NCBI RefSeq assembly: GCF_030209175.1
Contig: NZ_JARVSM010000008.1
Location: 1 to 64,000 of the forward strand
DNA from: Pseudomonas sp. efr-133-TYG-5
Lineage (GTDB): Bacteria; Pseudomonadota; Gammaproteobacteria; Pseudomonadales; Pseudomonadaceae
Reading direction: 5' to 3'
DNA: 64,000 nucleotides
Shown: piece after piece, positions 26,572 to 35,611 of the stretch
Position numbering within the stretch: position 1 is the first letter of the stretch
How the letters are laid out: the number at the start of each line of letters is the position of its first letter
The notes under the pieces: model-generated
What the model was told of the DNA's origin: nothing
Database searches by the model: none
The model's input: the letters and a program-made list of their open reading frames with translations, nothing else
Program-made: the position numbers and the translations under genes

Positions 26572-28440
26572 ATGCTGAACAAATATCCTCTGTGGAAATA
26601 CATTCTGATCCTGGCGGTGCTGGCGATCGGTCTGATTTATTCCGCTCCCAATCTATACCCCGATGACCCGGCCATTCAGATCAGTGGTGCCAGCACGGCG
26701 CTGCAGGTCAACCAGGCCGATCTGGATCGCGTCAGCACGGCGCTGCGTGAGTCCGGCATCAACGTCAAGGCCTCGAGCCTGGCGGCCAACGGCAAGGGCG
26801 GCCTGATCCGTCTGACCAAGGCTGAAGACCAGTTGCCGGCCAAAGACGTGGTGCGCAAGGCATTGGGCGACGACTACGTGGTCGCACTGAACCTGGCCCA
26901 GACCACTCCGCAATGGTTGCGCAGCCTCGCCGCGCACCCGATGAAGCTGGGTCTGGACTTGTCCGGTGGTGTGCACTTCCTGCTCGAAGTGGACATGGAC
27001 AAAGCCCTCGATGCCCGCCTGAAAGTCTACGAAGGCGACGTCAAGAGCCTGCTGCGCAAAGAAAAACTGCGTTATCGCAGCCTGCCGCAACTGGACGGTG
27101 CCATTCAGTTGGGCTTCAGCGACACTGATTCCCGCGAACAGGCTCGTGCGCTGATCCGCAAGAACTTCAACGATTTCGACATTGTTCCGGCCGACCTCAA
27201 CGGTCAACCGGTGCTGCGTCTGGCGATGACCCCGGCCAAGCTGGCGGAAATCCGTGAATACTCCATCAAGCAGAACCTGACCACGGTACGTAACCGCGTC
27301 AACGAGCTGGGTGTTGCCGAGCCGATCGTCCAGCGTCAGGGCGCCAACCGCATCGTGGTTGAGCTGCCGGGCGTGCAGGACACTGCCGAAGCCAAGCGTA
27401 TCCTCGGCAAGACGGCCAACCTCGAGTTCCGTCTGGCCGCCGAGCCGGGTGCTTCGAAAGCCACGTCCGAGACCTTCGAATTCCGTGAGGGCAAGCGTCC
27501 TCCTGCGCAGATCGAGCGTGGCCTGATCATCACCGGTGACCAGGTCACCGACGCCAAGGCCGGTTTCGGCGAGCACGGCACGCCGGAAGTGAACATCCGT
27601 CTGGATGGCCACGGTGGCGAGCTGATGAGCCGCGCAACCCGTTCGAACGTCGGTCGCAGCATGGCGGTGATCTTCATCGAACAGCGTCCGGTTACCACTT
27701 ACACCAAGCAAGTGGTCGACGGCGTCGAGAAAGACGTGCCGGTACAGACGTTCAAGGAAGAGAAAAAGATCATCAGCCTGGCGACCATCCAGTCGCCGCT
27801 GGGTGCGCAGTTCCGTATTACCGGCCTCAACGGCCAGGGCGAATCGTCCGAGCTGGCGCTGCTGCTGCGTGCCGGTGGTCTGGCCGCTCCGATGTACTTC
27901 GCGGAAGAACGTACCATCGGCCCTAGCCTGGGTGCGGACAACATCACCAAGGGTATCGATGCGTCGCTGTGGGGCATGCTGTTCGTCTCGCTGTTCATCA
28001 TCGCCATCTACCGCTTCTTCGGCCTGATCGCCACCGTCGCGCTGGCGGTGAACATGGTCCTGCTGCTGGCGCTGATGTCGCTGCTGGGCGCAACGCTGAC
28101 CCTGCCGGGTATCGCCGGTATCGTTCTGACCATGGGTATGGCGGTCGACGCCAACGTGCTGATCTTCTCGCGGATTCGTGAAGAGATCGCCGCCGGCATG
28201 ACCGTGCAGCGTGCAATCAACGAAGGCTTCGGCCGGGCATTCACCGCGATTCTCGACGCCAACCTGACCACCCTGTTGGTCGGCGGCATCCTCTTCGCCA
28301 TGGGCACCGGCCCGGTGAAGGGTTTCGCAGTGACCATGTCCCTCGGGATCTTTACCTCGATGTTCACGGCCATCATGGTGACCCGCGCGATGGTCAACCT
28401 GATCTTCGGCGGTCGTGACTTCAAGAAGTTGTGGATTTAA
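26572..28440 (+). CDS. secD: Protein translocase subunit SecD
   Basis: This 622-residue membrane protein has an N-terminal transmembrane helix, a large periplasmic domain (P1/P4, about 40-440) with the signature GLDLSGGVHFLLEVD, and five C-terminal transmembrane helices with GMAVDANVLIFSRIREE. It uses the proton gradient to pull proteins out of SecYEG. GTG 26569 lies immediately before ATG 26572; the ATG (MLNKYPLWKY) is the family start. secF follows after nine bases. Confidence 0.96.
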   Translation: MLNKYPLWKYILILAVLAIGLIYSAPNLYPDDPAIQISGASTALQVNQADLDRVSTALRESGINVKASSLAANGKGGLIRLTKAEDQLPAKDVVRKALGDDYVVALNLAQTTPQWLRSLAAHPMKLGLDLSGGVHFLLEVDMDKALDARLKVYEGDVKSLLRKEKLRYRSLPQLDGAIQLGFSDTDSREQARALIRKNFNDFDIVPADLNGQPVLRLAMTPAKLAEIREYSIKQNLTTVRNRVNELGVAEPIVQRQGANRIVVELPGVQDTAEAKRILGKTANLEFRLAAEPGASKATSETFEFREGKRPPAQIERGLIITGDQVTDAKAGFGEHGTPEVNIRLDGHGGELMSRATRSNVGRSMAVIFIEQRPVTTYTKQVVDGVEKDVPVQTFKEEKKIISLATIQSPLGAQFRITGLNGQGESSELALLLRAGGLAAPMYFAEERTIGPSLGADNITKGIDASLWGMLFVSLFIIAIYRFFGLIATVALAVNMVLLLALMSLLGATLTLPGIAGIVLTMGMAVDANVLIFSRIREEIAAGMTVQRAINEGFGRAFTAILDANLTTLLVGGILFAMGTGPVKGFAVTMSLGIFTSMFTAIMVTRAMVNLIFGGRDFKKLWI

Positions 28441-28449
28441 GGGGCTGCC

Positions 28450-29364
28450 ATGTTACGTACAATCAACTTCATGGGCGTTCGCAACGTTGCGTTCGGCGTC
28501 ACCGTGTTCCTCACCGTTCTGGCCTTGTTCAGTGTTTTCCACAAGGGCATGAACTGGGGCCTGGACTTCACCGGCGGTACGCTCATCGAGCTGACCTACG
28601 AGCGTCCGGCCGACGTCACCAAGGTGCGTGAGCAACTGACCACGGCCGGTTATCACGAAGCCATCGTGCAGAACTTCGGTGCAACCACCGACCTGCTGGT
28701 GCGCATGCCGGGCGAAGACCCGCAACTGGGTCACCAGGTCGCGGACGCTCTGCAGAAAGTCGGCGGCGACAACCCGGCAACGGTCAAGCGCGTCGAGTTC
28801 GTCGGCCCGCAGGTGGGTGAAGAACTGCGCGACCAGGGCGGCCTCGGCATGCTGCTGGCGCTCGGCGGCATCCTGATCTACCTGGCTTTCCGCTTTCAGT
28901 GGAAGTTTGCCGTCGGTGCCATCGTTTCGCTGGTCCACGACGTGATCGTGACCGTGGGTATCCTGTCGTTCTTCCAGATCACCTTCGACCTGACGGTGCT
29001 GGCGGCGGTACTGGCGATCATCGGCTACTCGCTGAACGACACCATCGTCGTGTTCGACCGGGTTCGTGAAAACTTCCGTGTCCTGCGCAAGGCTTCGCTG
29101 ATCGAGAACATCAACATCTCGACCACCCAGACCCTGCTGCGGACCATGGCAACGTCGATCTCCACCCTGTTGGCGATCGCCGCGCTGCTGTTCTTCGGTG
29201 GCGACAACCTGTTCGGTTTCTCCATCGCGTTGTTCATCGGTGTGCTGGCGGGTACCTACTCGTCGATCTACATCGCCAACGTGGTGCTGATCTGGCTGAA
29301 CCTGAGCACTGAGGATCTGATTCCTCCGGCCGCCACCGAGAAGGAAGTCGACGACCGTCCATGA
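28450..29364 (+). CDS. secF: Protein translocase subunit SecF
   Basis: This 304-residue partner of SecD has six transmembrane helices. It carries the family motifs NWGLDFTGGTLIELTYERPA near the N-terminus and IIGYSLNDTIVVFDRVRENF in the pore region. It is the last gene of the queA-tgt-yajC-secD-secF run, ended by a strong terminator. Confidence 0.96.
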   Translation: MLRTINFMGVRNVAFGVTVFLTVLALFSVFHKGMNWGLDFTGGTLIELTYERPADVTKVREQLTTAGYHEAIVQNFGATTDLLVRMPGEDPQLGHQVADALQKVGGDNPATVKRVEFVGPQVGEELRDQGGLGMLLALGGILIYLAFRFQWKFAVGAIVSLVHDVIVTVGILSFFQITFDLTVLAAVLAIIGYSLNDTIVVFDRVRENFRVLRKASLIENINISTTQTLLRTMATSISTLLAIAALLFFGGDNLFGFSIALFIGVLAGTYSSIYIANVVLIWLNLSTEDLIPPAATEKEVDDRP

Positions 29365-29390
29365 CGGCCATCGTTTTCCAGCGGTCAGGC

Positions 29391-29425
29391 AAAAAAGGCG
29401 CGAGTTGAACTCGCGCCTTTTTTTA
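29391..29425 (+). terminator. Terminator after secF
   Basis: AAAGGCGCGAGTT-GA-ACTCGCGCCTTT stem with flanking A and T tracts (seven T), 27 bp after the secF stop. Confidence 0.93.
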
Positions 29426-29483
29426 TGCTCCAAGGCTGGGAGAAGCGCGGGCGCGTCCCGCATGTGATGGTCAGGAGGTTCAT

Positions 29484-30032
29484 GTGAACAAGTCGTTGCT
29501 GGTTGGTGCGGTATTGGGTGCTGTCGGTGTAACAGCCGGGGGTGCTGTTGCCACCTACAGCCTGGTTAAAAGCGGCCCTGAGTATGCGCAAGTGCTGGCC
29601 GTCGAACCGGTCAAAACACAGATCAAGACTCCACGTGAAGTGTGCAAGGATGTAGCGGTGACCCGTCAGGCGCCGGTCAAGGATCAACACCAGATCCTCG
29701 GTACTGCCATCGGTGCGGTAGCGGGCGGTCTGCTGGGTAACCAGATCGGTGGCGGTACCGGCAAGAAGATTGCCACGGTGGCCGGTGCGGTCGGTGGCGG
29801 CTATGCCGGTAACAAGGTGCAGGAAGGCATGCAGAATCGCGATACCTACACCACTACCCAGACTCGCTGTAACACCGTGAATGACATCAGCGACAAGGTC
29901 GTCGGCTATGACGTGCGCTATTCCCTCGATGGCAAGGAAGGCAAGGTGCGCATGGATCGTGATCCGGGCAACCAGATTCCGGTCGACAAGGAAGGCAAGC
30001 TGATCCTGTCGCAGAATCAGCCGGGCCAATAA
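29484..30032 (+). CDS. Glycine-zipper 2TM surface-antigen-like protein
   Basis: This 182-residue protein starts at GTG 29484 with AGGAGG five bases upstream; the adjacent out-of-frame ATG at 29482 meets TGA at once. An N-terminal hydrophobic signal/anchor (SLLVGAVLGAVGVTAGGAVA) is followed by a glycine-zipper region (ILGTAIGAVAGGLLGNQIGG, then VAGAVGGGYAGNKVQEGMQ). The C-terminal domain has two cysteines in total with the CKDVAV and RCNTVND segments. Family members (RcnB/SlyB/17-kDa antigen type) sit in the outer membrane or periplasm and affect envelope integrity. Confidence 0.85.
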   Translation: MNKSLLVGAVLGAVGVTAGGAVATYSLVKSGPEYAQVLAVEPVKTQIKTPREVCKDVAVTRQAPVKDQHQILGTAIGAVAGGLLGNQIGGGTGKKIATVAGAVGGGYAGNKVQEGMQNRDTYTTTQTRCNTVNDISDKVVGYDVRYSLDGKEGKVRMDRDPGNQIPVDKEGKLILSQNQPGQ

Positions 30033-30047
30033 CCGTCCCGTCGTTGT

Positions 30048-30078
30048 AAAAAAAGCACCCTGCGGGGTGTTTTTTTTG
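30048..30078 (+). terminator. Terminator after the glycine-zipper gene
   Basis: AAAAAAGCACCC-TGC-GGGGTGTTTTTTTT, about 15 bp past the stop; stem of seven to nine pairs with eight T. Confidence 0.88.
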
Positions 30079-30113
30079 TGCCTGCGATTCAGGCTTCGGC
30101 GCCCATCCCTGAT

Positions 30114-30201
30114 GTGGGGGCGAGCCTGCTCGCGAAAGCGGCATGTCAGGCAGCATCGATATTGAATGTCAGACCACCTTCGCGAGCAGGCTCGCTCCCA
30201 C
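30114..30201. repeat. REPIN (GCGAGCCTGCTCGC family)
   Basis: Inverted REP units GTGGGGGCGAGCCTGCTCGC (30114-30133) and GCGAGCAGGCTCGCTCCCAC (30182-30201) flank about 48 bp. Core sequence differs from the 8588 element, so it is a second REP family. It lies between two convergent terminators. Confidence 0.9.
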
Positions 30202-30228
30202 TAGGGTGGGTGGTGATCTCACAGGCAT

Positions 30229-30255
30229 AAAAAAAGCACCCCGAAGGGTGCTTTT
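30229..30255 (-). terminator. Terminator of suhB
   Basis: On the minus strand AAAAGCACCC-TTC-GGGGTGCTTTTTTT, 17 bp beyond the suhB stop. Confidence 0.9.
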
Positions 30256-30271
30256 CTGTTTCGCTGGCAGC

Positions 30272-31090
30272 TTAGCGCTTCAGCGAAGCCGGCAGGTGCG
30301 GCTGGATCGCCGTCAGAACCGCCTTGAAGCATTTGGTGTTGCCGGCAACGATGTGGCCTTTCTCAAGGAAGTCGTGACCGCCGGTGAAGTCGCTCACCAG
30401 GCCGCCTGCTTCCTGAATCAGCAGGGCGCCGGCTGCCATGTCCCACTCGGACAGGCCCGATTCCCAGAACGCGTCGAAACGACCGGCGGCCACGTAGGCC
30501 AGGTCCAGGCTGGCGGAACCGGCACGGCGGATGCCGGCAGTCTGGCCAACCAGGGCGCGGAACATGCCCAGGTAGTTGTCGAGGTTGTCCATCTGGTCGT
30601 CACGGAACGGGAAGCCGGTGCCGAGCAGGGCGCCGTCGAGGCTGGTGCGACCGCTGACGCGCAGGCGACGACCGTTCAGTTGAGCGCCACGGCCACGGCT
30701 GGCGGTGAATTCTTCCTGGCGAACCGGGTCCAGAACAACGGCGTGTTCCAGGCGGCCGCGGTATTTGCAGGCGATGCTGACAGCGAAATGGGGGATGCCG
30801 CGCAGGAAGTTGGTGGTGCCGTCCAGTGGATCGATGATCCACAGGTACTCTTCGCCTTCGATGCCGTTGCCGACGTGCATGCCGGTCTCTTCACCCTGGA
30901 TCGAGTGATTCGGGTAAGCCTTGCGCAGGGCGTCGATGATTTTCTGTTCGGCGGCGCGATCCACCTCGGATACGTAATCCTTGGCGTCTTTTTCGTCGAC
31001 CTTGATGGTATCCAGGCGCTCGATGGAGCGGAAGATCAGTTCACTGGCGCTGCGGGCGGCGCGCAGCGCGATATTCAGCATGGGCTGCAT
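30272..31090 (-). CDS. suhB: Inositol-1-monophosphatase SuhB
   Basis: This 272-residue Mg-dependent phosphatase of the inositol monophosphatase family has metal-binding motifs IQGEETGMH and WIIDPLDGTTNFLRG, and the distal Asp in SASLDLAYVAAGRFDAFWE. SuhB also acts with Nus factors in rRNA transcription antitermination and affects virulence regulation in P. aeruginosa. It is divergent from trmJ-cysE-isc. Confidence 0.95.
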   Translation of the reverse strand: MQPMLNIALRAARSASELIFRSIERLDTIKVDEKDAKDYVSEVDRAAEQKIIDALRKAYPNHSIQGEETGMHVGNGIEGEEYLWIIDPLDGTTNFLRGIPHFAVSIACKYRGRLEHAVVLDPVRQEEFTASRGRGAQLNGRRLRVSGRTSLDGALLGTGFPFRDDQMDNLDNYLGMFRALVGQTAGIRRAGSASLDLAYVAAGRFDAFWESGLSEWDMAAGALLIQEAGGLVSDFTGGHDFLEKGHIVAGNTKCFKAVLTAIQPHLPASLKR

Positions 31091-31235
31091 GGATGTGTCA
31101 CCTAAGGTTGTTAAAGAAAGCCGCGCATTCTATCAGAACTTTTCTTCAGGTGAAGGTCGCTGTTCGCTTTCATAGCTTAACGGTAGGCTGTTCTGTAAGA
31201 TTTGCACCCCTTTCCCCAGTCCGAGAGCGCCTTCC

Positions 31236-32006
31236 GTGCTGCAAAACATTCGTGTCGTCCTGGTCAATACCAGCCACCCGGGGAATATCGGCGGGACCGC
31301 GCGCGCCATGAAAAACATGGGTCTGTCGCGGCTGGTACTGGTCGATCCGCGGGTGTTTCCGCACCATGAAGCGGATGCCCGCGCCTCCGGCGCCGGCGAT
31401 ATCCTTGAAAACGCCCAGGTCGTCGCCACCTTGGAAGATGCCTTGGTCGGCTGCAATCTGGTGCTCGGTACCAGCGCCCGCGATCGGCGCATTCCCTGGC
31501 CGTTGCTCGATCCCCGCGAATGCGGGACCAAAGTGGTCGAGGAGGCCGGGCAGGGCGCCGAGATCGCTCTGGTATTCGGGCGCGAAGACTCCGGTCTGAC
31601 CAATGACGAGCTGCAGCGATGTCACTATCACGTGCACATCCCTTCCGATCCTGAATTCAGCTCGCTGAATCTCGGGGCGGCGGTGCAGGTGTTGAGCTAC
31701 GAAGTGCGTATGGCCTGGCTGGCCGCTCAGGGGCAGCCGACCAAGATCGAGAAAGAAGAAGTGGCTTCGGTGAAAAGTGCCGAGCTGGCAACCATGGATG
31801 AGCTGGAACGCTTTTATGAGCATCTGGAGCAGACGCTGGTGGCCATCGAATTTCTCGATCCGGAAAAGCCGCGGCACCTGATGGCGCGCCTGCGCCGGTT
31901 GTACGGACGCAGCTCGGTCAGCCGGGCGGAAATGAATATTTTGCGTGGCATCCTCACGGAAACCCAGAAAGCGGCCCGTGGTGAGCTTCTTAAGCGGAAG
32001 GAATAA
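31236..32006 (+). CDS. trmJ: tRNA (cytidine/uridine-32-2'-O)-methyltransferase TrmJ
   Basis: This 256-residue SPOUT-class methyltransferase modifies position 32 of the tRNA anticodon loop. The N-terminal block IRVVLVNTSHPGNIGGTARA and the knot region LVFGREDSGLTNDELQRCHY, followed by IPSDPEFSSLNLGAAVQVLS, are diagnostic. It starts at GTG 31236. Its TAA overlaps an ATG in front of cysE. It is commonly located just upstream of the isc cluster in gammaproteobacteria. Confidence 0.95.
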   Translation: MLQNIRVVLVNTSHPGNIGGTARAMKNMGLSRLVLVDPRVFPHHEADARASGAGDILENAQVVATLEDALVGCNLVLGTSARDRRIPWPLLDPRECGTKVVEEAGQGAEIALVFGREDSGLTNDELQRCHYHVHIPSDPEFSSLNLGAAVQVLSYEVRMAWLAAQGQPTKIEKEEVASVKSAELATMDELERFYEHLEQTLVAIEFLDPEKPRHLMARLRRLYGRSSVSRAEMNILRGILTETQKAARGELLKRKE

Positions 32007-32008
32007 TG

Positions 32009-32785
32009 ATGTTCGAGCGTTTGCGTGAAGATATCCAGAGCGTATTTCACCGAGATCCGGCGGCGCGTAACGCTTTTGAAGTCCTGACCTGCTACCCCGG
32101 CATGCATGCGATCTGGATTCACCGGCTGGCCGGCATGCTCTGGCGCAACGAGCTGAAATGGCTGGCGCGGCTGGTGTCGAACTTCGGTCGCTGGTTGACC
32201 GGCATCGAGATTCATCCGGGGGCGAAAGTCGGTCGGCGCTTCTTCATCGATCACGGCATGGGCATTGTCATCGGTGAAACCGCCGAGATTGGCGATGACG
32301 TGACTATTTACCAGGGGGTAACCCTGGGCGGTACCAGCTGGAATAAAGGCAAGCGCCATCCGACGCTGGGTGACGGTGTCGTGGTCGGTGCGGGCGCCAA
32401 GGTGCTGGGGCCGTTCACCGTGGGTGCCGGTGCCAAGGTCGGTTCCAACGCGGTCGTGACCAAGGAAGTGCCGCCAGGTGCAACCGTGGTGGGTATTCCG
32501 GGGCGGATCATCGTCAAGTCCGATGACGAGCAGGATGCCAAGCGCAAGGCCATGGCCGAGAAGATCGGTTTCGATGCCTACGGCGTCAGCGAGGACATGC
32601 CCGACCCGGTGGCGCGCGCCATCGGACAGCTGCTCGATCACCTGCAGGCGGTGGATGGGCGTCTGGAAGGGATGTGCGGTGCACTGAAGGATCTGGGCAG
32701 CAATTACTGTGCGAAAGATCTGCCCGAGCTGCGTGAAGAAGACTTCGCCTGCGTCAAAGGCAAGGATCAGAGTCAGGCCAGCTAG
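32009..32785 (+). CDS. cysE: Serine O-acetyltransferase CysE
   Basis: This 258-residue enzyme makes O-acetylserine from serine and acetyl-CoA, the first step of cysteine synthesis. The C-terminal left-handed beta-helix of hexapeptide repeats is clear (IEIHPGAKVGRRFFIDHGMG, VVVGAGAKVLGPFTVGAGAK). ATG 32009 (MFERLRED) gives the common length and has GGAAGG in front; ATG 32006 overlaps the trmJ stop and adds one Met. Placement before iscRSUA links cysteine supply to IscS, which uses cysteine as sulfur donor. Confidence 0.95.
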   Translation: MFERLREDIQSVFHRDPAARNAFEVLTCYPGMHAIWIHRLAGMLWRNELKWLARLVSNFGRWLTGIEIHPGAKVGRRFFIDHGMGIVIGETAEIGDDVTIYQGVTLGGTSWNKGKRHPTLGDGVVVGAGAKVLGPFTVGAGAKVGSNAVVTKEVPPGATVVGIPGRIIVKSDDEQDAKRKAMAEKIGFDAYGVSEDMPDPVARAIGQLLDHLQAVDGRLEGMCGALKDLGSNYCAKDLPELREEDFACVKGKDQSQAS

Positions 32786-32800
32786 GTCCGGGCAACCCTT

Positions 32801-32862
32801 TCGCGAGCAGGCTCGCTCCCCCTTGGAATGCGTTCTTCTGTGGGAGCGAGCCTGCTGGCGAT
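32801..32862. repeat. REPIN (GCGAGCAGGCTCGC family)
   Basis: TCGCGAGCAGGCTCGCTCCC (32801-32820) and GGGAGCGAGCCTGCTGGCGA (32843-32862) are near-perfect inverted units around a short 22-bp centre. Same family as the 30114 element but with a shorter spacer. It lies between cysE and the isc promoter. Confidence 0.88.
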
Positions 32863-32933
32863 GAACGAAACGCGGTACTGCTGGCTGTGCGCCGCCAGCC
32901 TTTGCTATGATGCGCGCGCTCTTTTGCGGGTAA

Positions 32934-32989
32934 ACCTGACTAAAGTACTAGGTCTTAAAGTTGACTTAAATACTCGGGAATTGCATACT
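32934..32989 (+). promoter_or_regulatory. isc promoter with two IscR boxes
   Basis: Two copies of the type-1 IscR half pattern GACT-N4-TACT lie at 32938-32949 (GACTAAAGTACT) and 32963-32974 (GACTTAAATACT), exactly 25 bp apart. The second overlaps a -35-like TTGACT (32961-32966), with CATACT 17 bp downstream as a weak -10. It closely resembles the E. coli iscR promoter (GTTGAC...TACTCGGGAAT). [2Fe-2S]-IscR bound here would repress the operon. Confidence 0.75.
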
Positions 32990-33021
32990 CGCACCCATTC
33001 CGAACTCCGTGGTAATTGTCC

Positions 33022-33513
33022 ATGCGACTGACTACAAAAGGCCGATACGCCGTGACCGCCATGCTTGACTTGGCGTTGCACGCGCAGCACGGGCCGGTGT
33101 CCCTGGCCGATATCTCCGAGCGCCAAGGCATCTCCCTGTCCTATCTCGAACAGCTTTTCGCCAAGCTGCGCCGCAGCAACCTGGTTTCCAGCGTTCGCGG
33201 TCCGGGCGGTGGCTACCAGTTGTCCCGCGACATGCAGAGCATCCAGGTCGCCCAGGTGATCGATGCGGTGAACGAATCGGTCGATGCAACCAAATGCCAG
33301 GGCCAGGGCGATTGCCATTCCGGCGACACCTGCCTGACCCATCATCTGTGGTGCGACCTGAGCCTGCAGATTCACGAATTTCTGAGCGGTATCAGCTTGG
33401 CTGATCTTGTGACTCGCCGTGAGGTGCAAGAAGTAGCCCAGCGTCAGGACCAGCGCCGTTGCAACAGCAAGGCGCCACGCCTGGACAAGATTGAAGCGTC
33501 CGCCGTCGAATGA
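33022..33513 (+). CDS. iscR: Fe-S cluster regulator IscR
   Basis: This 163-residue Rrf2-family repressor has an N-terminal winged helix (MRLTTKGRYAVTAMLDLALH) and the cluster ligands Cys92, Cys98, Cys104 and His107 at the positions found in E. coli IscR. With a [2Fe-2S] cluster it represses isc through type-1 sites; as apo-protein it acts at type-2 sites. ATG 33022 is preferred to TTG 33016. It is first in the isc operon. Confidence 0.96.
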   Translation: MRLTTKGRYAVTAMLDLALHAQHGPVSLADISERQGISLSYLEQLFAKLRRSNLVSSVRGPGGGYQLSRDMQSIQVAQVIDAVNESVDATKCQGQGDCHSGDTCLTHHLWCDLSLQIHEFLSGISLADLVTRREVQEVAQRQDQRRCNSKAPRLDKIEASAVE

Positions 33514-33560
33514 CAGCCGAAGAGCTAGCGGCACGCCAGCCCTGATTTAGGAGATAGTCC

Positions 33561-34775
33561 ATGAAATTGCCGATTTACCTTGATTACTCTGCGACCACCC
33601 CGGTTGATCCGCGTGTTGCGCAAAAAATGAGTGAATGCCTGCTGGTCGACGGAAACTTCGGTAACCCGGCGTCGCGCTCCCACGTGTTCGGCTGGAAAGC
33701 TGAAGAGTCGGTCGAAAACGCCCGTCGTCAGGTGGCCGACCTGGTCAACGCCGACCCGCGCGAAATCGTCTGGACCTCCGGTGCCACCGAGTCCGACAAC
33801 CTGGCAATCAAGGGTGCGGCACATTTCTATGCCTCCAAGGGCAAGCACCTGATCACCAGCAAGATCGAACACAAGGCCGTTCTCGACACCATGCGCCAAC
33901 TGGAGCGTGAAGGTTTCGAAGTGACCTACCTCGAGCCGACCGAAGATGGCCTGATCACCCCGGCGATGATCGAAGCCGCGCTGCGCGACGACACCGTCCT
34001 GGTATCGGTGATGCACGTGAACAACGAAATCGGCACCATCAACGACATCGCGGCGATCGGCGAACTGACCCGTTCCAAGGGCGTTCTGCTGCATGTCGAC
34101 GCGGCTCAGTCGACCGGCAAGGTCGAGATCGACCTGCAGAAGCTGAAAGTCGACATGATGTCGTTCTCTGCCCACAAGACCTACGGTCCCAAAGGCATCG
34201 GCGCGCTGTACGTCAGCCGCAAGCCGCGTGTGCGCATCGAAGCGACCATGCACGGCGGCGGTCACGAGCGCGGCATGCGTTCCGGCACCCTGGCGACCCA
34301 CCAGATCGTCGGCATGGGCGAAGCGTTCCGCGTGGCCAAGGAAGACATGGCTGCCGAGAACGTGCGCATCAAGGCCCTGAGCGATCGCTTCTACAAGCAG
34401 GTCGAGCATCTGGAAGAGCTGTACGTCAACGGCAGCCTGACCGCCCGCGTTCCGCACAACCTGAACCTGAGCTTCAACTACGTTGAAGGCGAGTCGCTGA
34501 TCATGGCGCTCAAGGATCTGGCCGTGTCGTCCGGTTCGGCGTGCACCTCGGCTTCCCTGGAGCCTTCGTACGTGCTGCGTGCCCTGGGCCGCAACGACGA
34601 ACTGGCACACAGCTCGATCCGTTTCACCTTCGGCCGCTTCACCACCGAAGAAGAAATCGACTACGCCGCGCAGAAAGTCTGCGAGGCCGTTACCAAGCTG
34701 CGCGCTCTGTCGCCGCTGTGGGACATGTACAAAGACGGTGTCGACATTTCGAAAATCGAGTGGGCGGCACACTGA
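33561..34775 (+). CDS. iscS: Cysteine desulfurase IscS
   Basis: This 404-residue PLP enzyme removes sulfur from cysteine for Fe-S clusters, thiolated tRNA and other uses. The PLP Lys is in SFSAHKTYGPKGIG, and the persulfide-carrying Cys in the mobile loop is SSGSACTSASLEPSY. Length and motifs match IscS. Eighty-three bases separate it from iscU. Confidence 0.97.
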   Translation: MKLPIYLDYSATTPVDPRVAQKMSECLLVDGNFGNPASRSHVFGWKAEESVENARRQVADLVNADPREIVWTSGATESDNLAIKGAAHFYASKGKHLITSKIEHKAVLDTMRQLEREGFEVTYLEPTEDGLITPAMIEAALRDDTVLVSVMHVNNEIGTINDIAAIGELTRSKGVLLHVDAAQSTGKVEIDLQKLKVDMMSFSAHKTYGPKGIGALYVSRKPRVRIEATMHGGGHERGMRSGTLATHQIVGMGEAFRVAKEDMAAENVRIKALSDRFYKQVEHLEELYVNGSLTARVPHNLNLSFNYVEGESLIMALKDLAVSSGSACTSASLEPSYVLRALGRNDELAHSSIRFTFGRFTTEEEIDYAAQKVCEAVTKLRALSPLWDMYKDGVDISKIEWAAH

Positions 34776-34858
34776 TTTCAAGTCGCCGCGAACCGGCCCT
34801 GCGGACTTCGGTTGCGGGGCTTAAAGAGCGACTCTCTGATGAGTGAGGAATAAGCATC

Positions 34859-35245
34859 ATGGCTTACAGCGAAAAGGTCATCGACCACTACGAAAACCCG
34901 CGCAACGTCGGCAAGATGAATGCCGAAGACCCGGATGTCGGCACTGGCATGGTCGGCGCCCCGGCGTGCGGCGACGTCATGCGCCTGCAGATCAAGGTCA
35001 ACGAGCAGGGCGTGATTGAAGACGCCAAGTTCAAGACCTACGGCTGCGGTTCGGCTATCGCTTCCAGCTCCCTCGCTACCGAGTGGATGAAGGGCAAGAC
35101 CCTGGACGAAGCCGAAACCATCAAGAACACCCAGCTGGCCGAAGAACTGGCCCTGCCGCCAGTGAAAATCCACTGCTCGGTACTCGCTGAAGACGCCATC
35201 AAGGCCGCTGTTCGCGATTACAAGCAGAAGAAAGGCTTGATCTGA
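34859..35245 (+). CDS. iscU: Fe-S cluster scaffold IscU
   Basis: This 128-residue scaffold has its three cluster cysteines in GAPACGDVM, YGCGSA and HCSVLAED. The HscA recognition motif LPPVK is present just before the third cysteine. Clusters built here from IscS sulfur are released by HscA/HscB. Confidence 0.97.
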   Translation: MAYSEKVIDHYENPRNVGKMNAEDPDVGTGMVGAPACGDVMRLQIKVNEQGVIEDAKFKTYGCGSAIASSSLATEWMKGKTLDEAETIKNTQLAEELALPPVKIHCSVLAEDAIKAAVRDYKQKKGLI

Positions 35246-35279
35246 CTTTCAAGATTTGGCGACGAGTAAGGAGTCAACG

Positions 35280-35603
35280 ATGGCTATCAGCATGACAGAA
35301 GCGGCTGCTCGACACGTGCGGCGCTCCCTTGACGGGCGCGGCAAAGGTGAAGGGATTCGTCTGGGTGTTCGCACCACGGGCTGTTCCGGCCTTGCCTACG
35401 TGCTGGAGTTTGTCGACGAGGTGGTTGCAGAGGACCAGGTGTTCGAAAGTCACGGCGAAAAAGTGATCATCGACCCGAAAAGCCTGGCTTACCTGGACGG
35501 CACCGAGCTCGATTTCGTCAAGGAAGGGTTGAACGAAGGCTTCAAGTTCAACAATCCCAACGTCCGCGGTGAATGTGGCTGCGGCGAAAGCTTCAACATC
35601 TGA
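35280..35603 (+). CDS. iscA: Fe-S carrier IscA
   Basis: This 107-residue A-type carrier has the three conserved cysteines in TTGCSGLAY and GECGCGESF. It passes clusters to target proteins, mainly [4Fe-4S] types. ATG 35280 (MAISMTEAAARH) follows AAGGAG at a suitable distance. Confidence 0.96.
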   Translation: MAISMTEAAARHVRRSLDGRGKGEGIRLGVRTTGCSGLAYVLEFVDEVVAEDQVFESHGEKVIIDPKSLAYLDGTELDFVKEGLNEGFKFNNPNVRGECGCGESFNI

Positions 35604-35611
35604 GGCTTGTC

